Shown here one piece after another: positions 39,929-49,121 of a stretch of DNA of 64,000 bases; within the stretch, counting starts at the first letter, position 1, and every line of letters starts with the position of its first letter. The notes beneath the pieces are model-generated. The model did no database searches and had not been told where the DNA came from. It saw only the letters and a program-made list of their open reading frames with translations. Source of the DNA: Arthrobacter sp. NicSoilB8. GTDB lineage: Bacteria; Actinomycetota; Actinomycetes; Actinomycetales; Micrococcaceae. The stretch covers positions 124,001 through 188,000 of the forward strand of contig NZ_AP024656.1 of NCBI RefSeq assembly GCF_019977355.1. Direction: 5' to 3'. The position numbers and the translations under genes are program-made.

Positions 39929-40804
39929 ATGACCTTCGAGATGATTAGCAACCCCGTTCCCTGGCCCGCTGGATCCCGTGGCGCAGCCTCCGTCAGCTTT
40001 GACGTAGATCTCGACAGCATGTTGGAACTTGAACACGGCGAGCACGCGAGACAGCGGATGGCGGGTCGCTCCTGGCTTCGATATGACGAGGTCGCTGTTC
40101 CTCGCCTCCTGCGTCTTTACCGCGAGCTGGGGATCAAGCAGACGTTCTTCTTTCCCGGTTGGTGTATCGAGAACTATGCGTACCTTGTCGAAGCTTGTGT
40201 CGAAGGAGGACACGAGATCGCTCTACATGGGTATCAACATGAGGTGATCAATCGCCTAGCACCCGGGGAAGAGGAACGTCTTCTAGATCGAACAATCGCA
40301 GCGGCAGAAGCGCTGTTGGCCGGCGTGATCCCGACCGGGTGGCGTTCCCCTCTGTACAGCCTCTCCCAGGACACGCCCCGTCTCCTAGTTGAACGGGGAT
40401 TCACCTATGACGCATCTCTAATGGGAGACGACGTTCCATACATCCTGCGTTCCAGCGCTGGCGATCTTCTAGAACTTCCGTCGGAGTGGGCGAACGATGA
40501 CTGGTCGCACTATGCAGTCGCACCGGATCTTGACTACGCCACACAGGTGCGTTCACCTTCGGAGGCTGCGGGTGTGTATCGCGCCGAACTTGAATCGGCT
40601 CGCCGCCATGGAGCTCTATGGATCGCTGTATGGCATCCGAACGTCTCCGGTCGGATGGCTCGCTTCGAGGTTGTTGCAGACATCCTCACGGAATTAGCTC
40701 AGGGGCCGATGTGGCTGGCACCTCTCGGGACGATTGCTGGCTACGTCAACGATCGCATCGCCGACGGAAGCTTCAACCCGCGCGTTGATCTCCTGAGGAC
40801 CTGA
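39929..40804 (+). CDS. Polysaccharide-deacetylase-fold hydrolase, PuuE-allantoinase-like
   Basis: 291 residues. Metal-site motifs of the NodB/PuuE fold: D25 and D27 in VSFDVDLDS, H100 and H104 in ALHGYQH, RSPLYSLSQD as the third conserved stretch. PuuE-type members open the hydantoin ring of allantoin; others deacetylate or hydrolyse amides. The ATG pair at 39926/39929 follows AAAGGG; the longer frame from 39851 is not supported. As first gene of an operon with DUF1989, an NCS1 permease and an M20 amidohydrolase, a ring-opening function on an imported ureide is likely. Confidence 0.8.
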   Translation: MTFEMISNPVPWPAGSRGAASVSFDVDLDSMLELEHGEHARQRMAGRSWLRYDEVAVPRLLRLYRELGIKQTFFFPGWCIENYAYLVEACVEGGHEIALHGYQHEVINRLAPGEEERLLDRTIAAAEALLAGVIPTGWRSPLYSLSQDTPRLLVERGFTYDASLMGDDVPYILRSSAGDLLELPSEWANDDWSHYAVAPDLDYATQVRSPSEAAGVYRAELESARRHGALWIAVWHPNVSGRMARFEVVADILTELAQGPMWLAPLGTIAGYVNDRIADGSFNPRVDLLRT

Positions 40805-40860
40805 ATAACTCGGGTCTAAGAACACTGCAGAATACAACAGAGTCGAAGGAATACACACTA

Positions 40861-41480
40861 TGGACAACCTCGTCATCCCCATCCCCGCGCGTGAAGGCTG
40901 GAGCGCTAGCCTCAAATGCGGGGACACTATCCGTCTCATCGATGTTGAAGGCGGACAAGCCGCGGACCTGTGGGCCTATAACCCCGCTGACCATACAGAG
41001 TTTCTCAGCGCTCAGCACTCACGGGTTCACATGGGCCAGGCCTATCCCGTCGAGGGATGGACGTTCGTCACCAATCAGCGACGTCCTATTCTGGAATTTA
41101 CACGAGACGACTCGCCGGGACGCCATGATTGCCTCGCTGCTGCGTGCGACCGCTTCCGGTATCAGATCCTCGGAGCCGACTCCGGGCATGCATCGTGCGA
41201 AGACACCCTCATCAGGGAAGCTGCAACGCATGACATTCACGTGTCCCGCGCGCCTCAGCCGTTCAACGTCTTCGCGAACTTTCGCGTTGAACCGGATGGA
41301 ACCTTCAACCTCGACGAATGCCTTACGAAGGCCGGTGACAGTGCCACCTTCACACTCCTCGCCGACGCCGTGGTCGTGATTTCCGCATGCCCACAGGACA
41401 TCGTCGGATTCCAACCGGGTGGCCCAACAAGCATGGCCGTCGAGATCTCATCCCGGCGGGCAGGAGACGACGGTGAATAG
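40861..41480 (+). CDS. DUF1989 (urea carboxylase-associated) protein
   Basis: 206 residues matching the DUF1989 family: CGDTIRLIDVEGGQAADLWA, YPVEGWTFVTNQRRPILEFT, DSPGRHDCLAAACDRFRYQI and QPFNVFANFRVEPDGT. Paired DUF1989 proteins in other bacteria are carboxyguanidine deiminases; single ones accompany urea or ureide degradation. The conserved Cys and His residues could bind metal. The gene overlaps the permease start by 8 nt, so it is part of the same operon. The exact reaction is unknown. Confidence 0.85.
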
Positions 41481-42942
41481 AGCCCTAGAACGACCAAAGG
41501 CGATCACAATCGAGACCCACTCGATCGGATGGATTCCCACGAAGGATAGGCACGGCAAGGCATGGCATCAGGGACCACTCTGGTTCCTCGGCAACCTCGA
41601 ACTCTTCACAATAGCGATCGGCTTCATCGGGCCGGGGATGGGACTATCGCTTGGATGGTCGATCCTCGCAGGCGTCAGCGGCCTACTCTTCGGCACTGTT
41701 TTCATGGCGGCGCATGCCACACAGGGACCGGTCATTGGGCTTCCCCAGATGATCCAGACTCGAGCGCAACTCGGTTACCGAGGGGTTTCCATTACCTTGA
41801 TCGCCGCGATGCTCGGTCAGATCGGCGCGATCATCGCCGTACTCGTGTTGCTCTCACAAGGTCTCGCAGGAACCTTCGGCTGGGATCCGAAAATTGTCGC
41901 TTTTCTAGCTGCGATGACTGGTGCTATCCTCGCGATCTTCGGTCACAATCTAATTCACCGTGTCTTTCAGATCCTCCTCTACATCTCGACACCGTTTTAT
42001 ATCATTCTGACGGTCGCGATCCTCGCAGGAGGAATACCCGCTGCCGACTCCGCAGTGCCTGGAACATTCGTTCTCGCCGCATTCCTTACCCAGTTCGGAG
42101 CTGGAGCGGCGTGGACAATCTCTTATGCACCTTTCGTGTCAGACTATTCACGTTATCTGCCCAGCAACACAAAATCTGGCAAACTCATGTTCTGGGTAGC
42201 GCTGGGTGCAAGTGGCTCTGCTGTATGGCTCATGGCTGTCGGGTCGTGGCTGGCATCGATGCTGGGCGCCACGGATGCATTCGTTGGGGTGCAGCTCGCG
42301 GGCAACACCGTATTCCCTGGTCTGGGCAGCCTCCTGACATTACTTAGTGTTTTTGCGCTGATAGGTGTAATCGCTCTGAACATCTACAGTGGACACCTTT
42401 CACTACTCACCGCGATCGACTCAATTCGGTCAATAAAACCGAACCGCAAGACACGGGTGCTCGTCTGTGCCGTATTCGCGGCCGTAGTACTTCTGATCAG
42501 CTTGCTCATCACCCCAAGCGCAGTCGCCGTAGTTTCCATCATCCTGACAGTGATCCTGTACCTCCTGGTGCCATGGACTGCATTCAACCTGACGGACTAC
42601 TTCTTCGTGCGCAAAGGGCATTACAAGATCGCGGACCTATTAACGCCCAACGGGATTTACGGCTCGTGGAACTGGCGAGGTCTGTTTTCCTACGGACTTG
42701 GGCTCGCTGTTGAAGTTCCGTTCGTGGTCCTACCAGGACTATTCACTGGATTTTTTGCCGAAAATCTCGGGGGAGCGGACATCGCTTTTATATTCGGATT
42801 GCTGGTTTCGAGCCTCGCATATTGGCTCCTGCACCGCGGGAAGGACTACAACATCGGCAGGACGATCACGCCAGAAGATGAAGCCCGAGATTCAACACTG
42901 ATGTCAATATCAAATGAGGGTAGCGATGCAAACACCCGCTGA
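41473..42942 (+). CDS. NCS1-family permease (allantoin/cytosine/hydantoin type)
   Basis: 489 residues from the GTG at 41473, preceded by GGAGACGACG. Twelve membrane segments; NCS1 features include HGKAWHQGPLWFLGNLELFT in the N-terminal region, the first-helix GFIGPGMGLSLGWSI, and ISYAPFVSDYSRYLP in helix 6. NCS1 proteins import allantoin, hydantoins, cytosine or thiamine precursors with Na+ or H+. The downstream M20 gene starts inside it (overlap of 17 nt). It would supply the substrate for the PuuE-like and M20 enzymes. Confidence 0.88.
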   Translation: MNRALERPKAITIETHSIGWIPTKDRHGKAWHQGPLWFLGNLELFTIAIGFIGPGMGLSLGWSILAGVSGLLFGTVFMAAHATQGPVIGLPQMIQTRAQLGYRGVSITLIAAMLGQIGAIIAVLVLLSQGLAGTFGWDPKIVAFLAAMTGAILAIFGHNLIHRVFQILLYISTPFYIILTVAILAGGIPAADSAVPGTFVLAAFLTQFGAGAAWTISYAPFVSDYSRYLPSNTKSGKLMFWVALGASGSAVWLMAVGSWLASMLGATDAFVGVQLAGNTVFPGLGSLLTLLSVFALIGVIALNIYSGHLSLLTAIDSIRSIKPNRKTRVLVCAVFAAVVLLISLLITPSAVAVVSIILTVILYLLVPWTAFNLTDYFFVRKGHYKIADLLTPNGIYGSWNWRGLFSYGLGLAVEVPFVVLPGLFTGFFAENLGGADIAFIFGLLVSSLAYWLLHRGKDYNIGRTITPEDEARDSTLMSISNEGSDANTR

Positions 42943-43115
42943 TAAATTAACGCCTCGAACTGAACGGCTTCAGGACGATCTCACCGAGCTCTCAAACTAT
43001 AGAGACTCCACGATGGCGGGTTGGACGAGGACAGTGTTCTCAGAGTATGGGACTGCCCCCGGTTTTGTTGACTCCTGACTTGTGAGGATTCAGTCCTTGC
43101 AGCAAGGATGTTCAC

Positions 43116-43400
43116 ATGCCCAAGCCTTTCCCCGCTGAGTTCCGCCGTGACGTGGTCGCCGTGGCACGCAAGCACGAAGCCCCGATCTCACAGATCGCTA
43201 AAGACTTCGGGATTTCCGAAGCGACCCTGCACAACTGGCTCAAGAAAGCCGACGTCGAGGACGGCGTCCGCCCCGGAGTGACGGAGAAGGAAGCGGCAGA
43301 ACTCAGGGATGCCAGGAAGCGGATCCGGCTGCTGGAGCAGGAGAACGAGATTCTGCGCCGGGCAGCGGCCTTCTTCGCCCGGGAGCTGCCCCCAAAATGA
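43116..43400 (+). CDS. IS3-family transposase OrfA
   Basis: 94 residues: a helix-turn-helix (ISQIAKDFGISEATLHNWLK) followed by a leucine-zipper region (LRDARKRIRLLEQENEILRR). OrfA binds the IS ends. The stop overlaps the orfB start by four bases (ATGA), after a C5A4 run that could allow programmed frameshifting to make the OrfAB transposase. Confidence 0.92.
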   Translation: MPKPFPAEFRRDVVAVARKHEAPISQIAKDFGISEATLHNWLKKADVEDGVRPGVTEKEAAELRDARKRIRLLEQENEILRRAAAFFARELPPK

Positions 43401-44260
43401 AGTTTCCGCTGGTCCTTGACCTTGCCGCGGACGGAATTCCCGTCGCGGTGGCCTGCCGGGTGCTGGGTTTCTCCAAACAGGCCTTCTACGAATGGAAGAG
43501 AAGTCCCGTCTCCGAGCGCGACTGGTCAGATGCCCACCTGATCAACGCGGCGGTGGACGTCCACCGGGACGATCCGGGGTTCGGGTACCGGTTTATCGCC
43601 GACGAGCTCGAAGACCAGGGTTTCAGCGCCGGAGAGAACCGGGTCGCACGGCTGTGCAGCAGCCAGCGGATCTGGTCTGTCTTCGCCAAGAAGCGCGGCC
43701 TGACCCGCAAGGCCGGCCCGCCCGTGCACGATGACCACGTCCGGCGGGACTTCACAGCAACGGCACCGGATCGGCTGTGGCTCACGGACATCACCGAGCA
43801 CCGGACCGACGAGGGCAAGCTCTACCTGTGCGCCATCAAAGACGTCTACTCCAACCGGATCGTGGGTTACTCCATCGATTCCCGGATGAAGGCGTCCCTG
43901 GCAGTCTCGGCCCTGCACAACGCAATAGCGCTCCGGGAGCCGGAGGGAACCGTGATCCATAGTGACCGCGGCTCCCAATTCCGCTCAAACGCCTTCGTGC
44001 GGACGTTGAAGGGCAACCGGCTCACAGGATCGATGGGACGGGTCGGCGCGTGCGCCGATAACGCCGCCATGGAATCCTTCTTCTCGCTCCTGCAGAAGAA
44101 CGTGCTGGACAGCCAGCGATGGTCCACAAGGGCGGACCTGCGCCTGGCCATCGTGACGTGGATCGAGAAAACGTACCACCGGAAACGCCGCCAGCGGCGC
44201 CTCGGACGGCTAACACCGGTCGAGTTTGAGACAATCAATAGCGGCCTCAAAGCCGCCTAG
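43397..44260 (+). CDS. IS3-family transposase OrfB (DDE integrase)
   Basis: 287 residues. The N-terminal HTH-like part has CRVLGFSKQAFYEWKRSP; the catalytic core has D131 (LWLTDITEHRT), a second D in VIHSDRGSQFRS and E in DNAAMESFFSLLQKN, 35 residues later as in DDE(35) enzymes; the C-terminal RLGRLTPVEFE is typical. No defects seen. Translation is coupled to orfA by the ATGA overlap or by frameshifting. Confidence 0.94.
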   Translation: MKFPLVLDLAADGIPVAVACRVLGFSKQAFYEWKRSPVSERDWSDAHLINAAVDVHRDDPGFGYRFIADELEDQGFSAGENRVARLCSSQRIWSVFAKKRGLTRKAGPPVHDDHVRRDFTATAPDRLWLTDITEHRTDEGKLYLCAIKDVYSNRIVGYSIDSRMKASLAVSALHNAIALREPEGTVIHSDRGSQFRSNAFVRTLKGNRLTGSMGRVGACADNAAMESFFSLLQKNVLDSQRWSTRADLRLAIVTWIEKTYHRKRRQRRLGRLTPVEFETINSGLKAA

Positions 44261-45499
44261 CGACACCAAACCCCGAGAGTCAACGAATTCCGGGGCAGTC
44301 CCTATTACCGTGCGTCGCGTGAGTGGGTTGCATCGCGGATGACGGCTGCAGGACTGCAGGTACACCTGGATCAAGCTGGAAACCTCATCGGAGTGAGACA
44401 CGGACGCACGCCCGCGGCGCCGGCAATTAGGACCGGCTCGCACACGGACACCGTAATTCACGGCGGCCGCTTCGACGGTGCGGTCGGCGTGGTTGGTGGC
44501 CTTGAAGTAGCCCGCCTACTTGCCGAAAACGACATCGAGCTCGATCACGACTTCATCGTCGTCGACTTCTTCGGTGAGGAGACAAACGCGTTCGGATTGA
44601 GTTGCTTAGGAAGCAGGGCGCTGGTCGGTTCATTGACAACCCAGCATCTTGATCGGGTTGATGACGACGGGATGACGCTCGGGAGTCGCTATGAAGGTTT
44701 CGGGTTGGACCCGTCATATGTTCTTAGGGCTGGAGAGGCCTTCGCGAAGAAGCGGTTGCACCGATATGTTGAGCTCCACGTCGAGCAGGGACCGGTGCTA
44801 CAGGAACGCGGGACGAGTATTGGAGTGGTCACTGCAATCGCTGGAATACAACGACTGGTTGCCGACTTTATAGGACGGCCCGATCACGCAGGATCCACGC
44901 CGATGGAAGATCGACGTGATGCAATCGCTGCCGCAGCATCGGCAGTACTCGCGATCCGGCAGGAAGGATGCTCCGCACCCCGTCATGGAGTTTCAACGAC
45001 TTCGAAGATCGTCACAGAACCAGGCTCACCCAATGTTGTTTCAAGTGAAGCTCGACTTTGGGCAGAGATCCGTAGTGTCGATGCACCTTGGCTTGCTTCC
45101 GCACCAGGCAGGTTAACAGACGAAATTCAAGCGAAGGCTCACAGCTTCGGCGTCGAGGTAGACCTCACCTGGTGGCTCGACAATCCGACAGTTCCTGCCC
45201 ATGAGGCAGTCCAGGAAACCATCGTCACCGCAGTTGACGCACTCGGCATTGAATGGCAGCCAATTCCAAGCGGTGCTGTTCACGACGCCGCACATATCGC
45301 CCAACTCGCTCCAATGGGCATGATCTTCGTGCCATCCCTCGATGGCCGCAGCCATTGCCCCGAGGAATGGACCGCTCCGCAAGATATCGTCACCGGTGTA
45401 CACGCACTCGCGGCGACAATCCTCGAATTGGATCACAGTTAATGTCACGCTACTGCGGCACGCGTCTACAGCGTAGACATACTAGACCTCGCCAATTAC

Positions 45500-45812
45500 T
45501 AGCTGTTGACAGGAACTCGGACCCGAACAATTCTGAATGAAGCAAGAGAGCACGGTATCGACCTAAGGGTAGTGGTTGAAACTCCACACCGCGAAGCCGT
45601 TGTGCCTCTAGTTCTAGAGGGTGTCGGGAGCGCTTTCGTGACCAGCTTCGTGGCCCGGGAAACAGAAGCGCGGAGCGGTCGCATCCGCGCTCGAGCCCCG
45701 GATCAGCTACGACGTTTAGCTAATTCACCGCTCAAGACCACTCACACGAGCTGCTGCCGCGTTTGTAAACCATGCACTTCCGCTCAGCACTACAACGGCA
45801 CATGCTTTTGAT
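45500..45812 (+). pseudogene. C-terminal remnant of a LysR-type regulator
   Basis: The frame gives GTRTRTILNEAREHGIDLRV, then ETPHREAVVPLVLEGVGSAF and VTSFVARETEARSG, matching the second half of a LysR effector domain. A frameshift follows; the other frame ends RPLTRAAAAFVNHALPL before a stop. The N-terminal HTH is absent. It may be the remains of a former regulator of the M20 operon. Confidence 0.65.
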
Positions 45813-45965
45813 CCCGCTTCCGGTACCGCTTAGAAAACGGACATATCGAAGAGTTCCCCTGTCTGGCTACTCAGCGGGAGCCGCAGTAGGCCTGCATGCA
45901 ACCACCGAAGGGAGTGCAGTTCACGTTAGCGGTCCTCCTTTTGCGGGAGTCTTAGCGTTCGAGTC

Positions 45966-46140
45966 TTCCGCGTTCCAGTGGCCTGCCTCTGCGGCTCTGC
46001 GTGGCCATCCTTGACGTTTGGCCAACGATGGATTCTGAGCAACAGCTGCCGACGGGCGGGTGTCCTGGTGCTTATCGGCCAGGAGTCGAGAGTTTCCAGC
46101 TTCGCGGCCTCCCGAGCAGCTTCCTAGGGAGCTCCTGTGC
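45966..46140 (-). pseudogene. Remnant of the mobilization accessory protein C-terminus
   Basis: The minus-strand frame includes SRLLADKHQDTRPSAAVAQN and PSLAKRQGWPRRAAEAG. This matches the last 50 residues of the protein at 55398-56156 (SRLLADKHQGAPATAAVAQR, PSLAKTSKMAKQGGKG) about 9.5 kb away. No start or N-terminal part remains. It marks an older copy of the mobilization module. Confidence 0.7.
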
Positions 46141-46738
46141 CTGCAGGAGCACAGCGGCGACCGCGCCGCCCCCTTGCTCCTGCTAATCCCGACCGCTCCC
46201 CCACCCATCAGGATCGCCACGACGTCGGAGCCGGTGTTGCAGTGGGTTATGAGTCCTCTGCGCCCACGCCGGCGTGGCTGCTGAAGACTATGAGGCTTTG
46301 CTGGCCTCAATTCCGTTCTGTTTCGCATGGATATCCTGGTCCTAGATCCACACGATTGTCATGCGGCAGAAAGGCGCGACTTGTCAGGTCTCCCCTCCAG
46401 CATTGCCGCATCCCTTCACCGGGCCGCGGGCGGCGTGGCCTAGGCCATCAGCTGGCACTCCGATGGCCTCAGTCACTACCGGAGTCTGTTAGTCATTTCC
46501 TGCAGGCCGATAGCGAGTTTAGGTCAATCTGGCGCCTAAAGGGACCGGCAGTCGGGGCCGTTCGTAACGAATCTCGCAATGCTTCCGACTCGAAAGTAGC
46601 AGTATCGCGAGGGTGTCCCCACCTTGTTTGGATGGCGCAGGAGAGCCTGAGGCATAGTCTGCCCACACTCCTGACCTAGTGCGTCCACTTTGTGAGATGG
46701 CATCTCAAGATGTGAAATTTAGTTTTAGACTCCATCTC
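46141..46738. other. Gene-free stretch before the sulfurtransferase
   Basis: Almost 600 bp with open frames rich in R, P and S but without homology I can name. Composition is mixed. The last 60 bp contain the promoter region of the sulfurtransferase gene. Confidence 0.4.
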
Positions 46739-47566
46739 ATGAGTACAAGGGATTCGATCTTGCACCCCTTTGTCGACTGGACCTGGTGCGTCGACAACTG
46801 GGGACGATTCGTTTTCGTGGATACCCGCTGGTATCTGGACGGGTCCTCGGGAAAGGACGCCTACGATGCTGGCCATATACCCGATGCCGTCTACGTCGAC
46901 ATGGACGAGTCGCTTTCCGGGCCAGGCTCGAAGGAAGCCGGGAGGAACCCGCTGCCCGATGCCGAAGTGTTTGCCCAAGGGATACGGGAAGCCGGAATTA
47001 GTGACTCTGACACCGTGATCGCCTACGACGACGCAGGTGGAGTCATCGCGGCCCGACTTGTCTGGATGCTCCGATCGACAGGCCGCAGTGCCGCGATCCT
47101 GGACGGAGGCATCGCCAGTTACCCGGGAGAACTCGCTACGGAGGCCCCGCAAAGACTGGAAGGAGACGTCTCGGCCCAATCATGGCCAAGCACCCTGCTC
47201 GCAGATATCTCGGACGCCTCCTCTGGTCAATACAAGGTCGTGGACGCGAGGAATCGTGACCGCTTCGAAGGGCACCAAGACCCCATCGACCCCCGCCCTG
47301 GCCACATACCCGGAGCAGTCAATGTCCCCTGCCGCGAGAACCTCGACTCCTCAGGAAGGTTGCTCCCGGAAGTGCAGCTACGCGAGAATTTCGCACGCGC
47401 CGGCATCATCTCCGCCGAGGACATCATCGCCTATTGCGGATCCGGAGTGACCGCCTGCCACAATCTGTTGGTTCTGGAGCAACTGGGAGTTGGGAAAGGC
47501 AGACTGTTCGTCGGCGGCTGGTCCCAGTACGGACACGCCACCGATAGGCCTGTCGAAACTACCTAG
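46739..47566 (+). CDS. Thiosulfate/3-mercaptopyruvate sulfurtransferase (tandem rhodanese)
   Basis: 275 residues with two rhodanese domains. The first, inactive domain has FVFVDTRWYLDGSSGKDAYD and AGHIPDAVYVDMD; the second has VVDARNRDRFEGHQDPIDP, GHIPGAVNVPCRENLD and the catalytic C233 in IAYCGSGVTACHN. CGSGVTA is the loop of SseA/TST-type enzymes. I use the ATG 46739; the frame is open for 60 more bases upstream. It transfers sulfane sulfur in the cytoplasm. No sulfur-metabolism neighbours are seen. Confidence 0.92.
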   Translation: MSTRDSILHPFVDWTWCVDNWGRFVFVDTRWYLDGSSGKDAYDAGHIPDAVYVDMDESLSGPGSKEAGRNPLPDAEVFAQGIREAGISDSDTVIAYDDAGGVIAARLVWMLRSTGRSAAILDGGIASYPGELATEAPQRLEGDVSAQSWPSTLLADISDASSGQYKVVDARNRDRFEGHQDPIDPRPGHIPGAVNVPCRENLDSSGRLLPEVQLRENFARAGIISAEDIIAYCGSGVTACHNLLVLEQLGVGKGRLFVGGWSQYGHATDRPVETT

Positions 47567-47865
47567 CCGGGCATCGTCCCTCACGTAGGGCCTTCTCCAC
47601 TACGGTTTTTGTGAAGCCGTTCAGTCAGTGTTGCGACGTTCGTCAGAGACCGCCACCCACGAAATGGTTCAGTTTTTCCACCGTCACCGACAGAAAGCCA
47701 ACGTCGCCTCCCACAATGGCGTGCCACGTTTTCCCCAGCCAGTAGCTAGATGCTGCTGGTCCCTCTCCCAGGCCCGGAAAGCGGCTGACCCGTGGGGCCC
47801 AATTATCCCGATGGTGTCTGGACAATTGGCGTAGGATCGTCGGCGCCTCCTACTAGGGTGGAATC
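47567..47865. other. Intergenic stretch with a 17-bp inverted copy of a downstream coding site
   Basis: No gene seen. GGTGTCTGGACAATTGG at 47813-47829 is the exact reverse complement of 48160-48176 inside the following gene. It lies 37-53 nt before the start of that gene. Confidence 0.5.
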
Positions 47866-48909
47866 ATGACCCAGCTCGAACCGGACCTTCCTGGAGACTA
47901 CGCTGCCGCACTCATGACCCTGAAAGGCCTTGTGCGTGAGGCTCAACAGCGGGCGCAGCGGGTCGTGAATACCGCCATGATCGAGCTTTACTGGAACATA
48001 GGGCGGACCATTCTGGACAGGCAGAGGAACGAGCCATGGGGGAGCAAGGTTCTCGACCGGCTCGCACACGACCTACGGAGAGAGTTCCCGCACATGAAGG
48101 GATTGCGAACCAATGTGTACAATATACGCGCCTTCGCTGCGGCATGGAACGGCCCGGAACCAATTGTCCAGACACCGTCTGGACAATTGAGCTGGAGTCA
48201 CAACGTCGCGCTCCTGAACAAGCTGGACGACCACGAGCTTCGTCGATGGTACGCCTCAAGGGCCGTCTGAAACGGTTGGTCGGTGGCCATGCTGGAACAC
48301 CAGATCCTCACCAGCCTCCACACCCGCGCCGGTGCGGCACCAAACAACCTGGAGGCGAGGCTGCCCGGCGAAGGCACTGACTTGGCACGGGAGGTTGCTA
48401 AGGACCCTCTGGTGCTTGACTTTCTGGGTCTCACCGAGGATGCCCAGGAACATGCCCTGGAGGAGGCCATGACGCTTCGCATGGCCCAGACGTTGGCAGA
48501 GTTCGGGGCCGGCTTCGCTTTCGTTGGCCGCCAGTATCATCTCGACGTCGATGGAGGTGACTTCTTCATCGACCTCTTGCTCTACCACGTCCCTTCCGAC
48601 CGTTACGTTGTGGTGGAACTGAAGGCCGGCAAATTCAAACCCGAGCATCTTGGTCAGTTGAACTTCTACGTCGCGGCAGTCAACGACATGCTCCGACTGC
48701 CCAGGCAAGCCCCAACTGTCGGGATCCTGGTGTGCGGGTCCAGGAACGAGCGCACTGTGCGCTACGCTCTCGATGGTTCCGCTCAGCCCTTGACCGTGAC
48801 CTCCTACACGTACGAGGCACTTCCGGCTGATGAGCAGGCTACCCTGCCCTCCCCCGCGGCCATCACCGCTGCGCTAGAGCACGATCTGACGGGCGCTCTC
48901 GACGCGTGA
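47866..48909 (+). pseudogene. DUF1016/YhcG-type PDDEXK nuclease with one in-frame TGA
   Basis: The 135-codon first part (YAAALMTLKGLVREAQQRAQ, ELYWNIGRTILDRQ, QTPSGQLSWSHNVALLNKL) is the DUF1016 N-terminal domain. A TGA at 48268-48270 interrupts RWYASRAV-stop-NGWSVAMLEHQI. The same frame continues without shift to 48909 with the nuclease core FVGRQYHLDVDGGDFFIDLL and VVVELKAGKFKPEHLGQLNF. Undisturbed, the protein would have 347 residues. Two separate polypeptides are possible (the second from the ATG at 48283). Family members are linked to defence and restriction loci. Confidence 0.85.
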
Positions 48910-49121
48910 CGAGTTGCTAAATCAGCACCTGGGCCGCCGTGCGAGCACGACTTTAACCCGGGCAACTCAGGCCGAAGTCGAACAGGTCAGTCGCAGACGG
49001 CCCGCGCATCTTCTCGGAAGTCCGATAGTGGACCTCATGTCAAGTTGTTTGCTTAAATCTTCAACTTAATCCGCCGTTTTGAGCTTACCCGGCTGAAGTC
49101 TGCTGGTGTGTCCGCTACTTG

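Larger units (their letters stand above)
43049..44302 (+). mobile_element. IS3-family insertion sequence, 1254 bp
   Basis: Ends are inverted: left GGGACTGCCCCCGGTTTTG and right, read inward, GGGACTGCCCCGGAATTCG, followed by GTTGACTC-like sequence on both sides. A 3-bp direct repeat TAT flanks it (43046-43048 and 44303-44305). Two overlapping genes, orfA and orfB, encode the transposase. Everything needed appears intact, so the copy may be active. Confidence 0.92.
42926..45442 (+). pseudogene. M20 allantoate/N-carbamoyl amidohydrolase gene interrupted by an IS3 element
   Basis: The gene starts at the ATG 42926 with GAGGG upstream, runs 41 codons to SEY, is cut by the IS, and goes on as YRASREWVASRMTAAGL to the stop at 45442. 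Removing 43049-44302 plus one TAT copy restores one open frame of about 420 codons. Metal motifs are all in the right part: GSHTDTVIHGG, DGAVGVVG, FFGEETNAFG, VELHVEQGP and, near the end, SHCPEEW. The intact gene would hydrolyse allantoate or a carbamoyl amino acid and complete the operon; the insertion should abolish it, although a restart at the ATG 44339 would lack about 55 N-terminal residues. Confidence 0.9.

Noticed and set aside
46137..46679. 180-codon plus-strand frame
   Set aside because: Composition rich in R, P and S without any motif, in a decayed segment.
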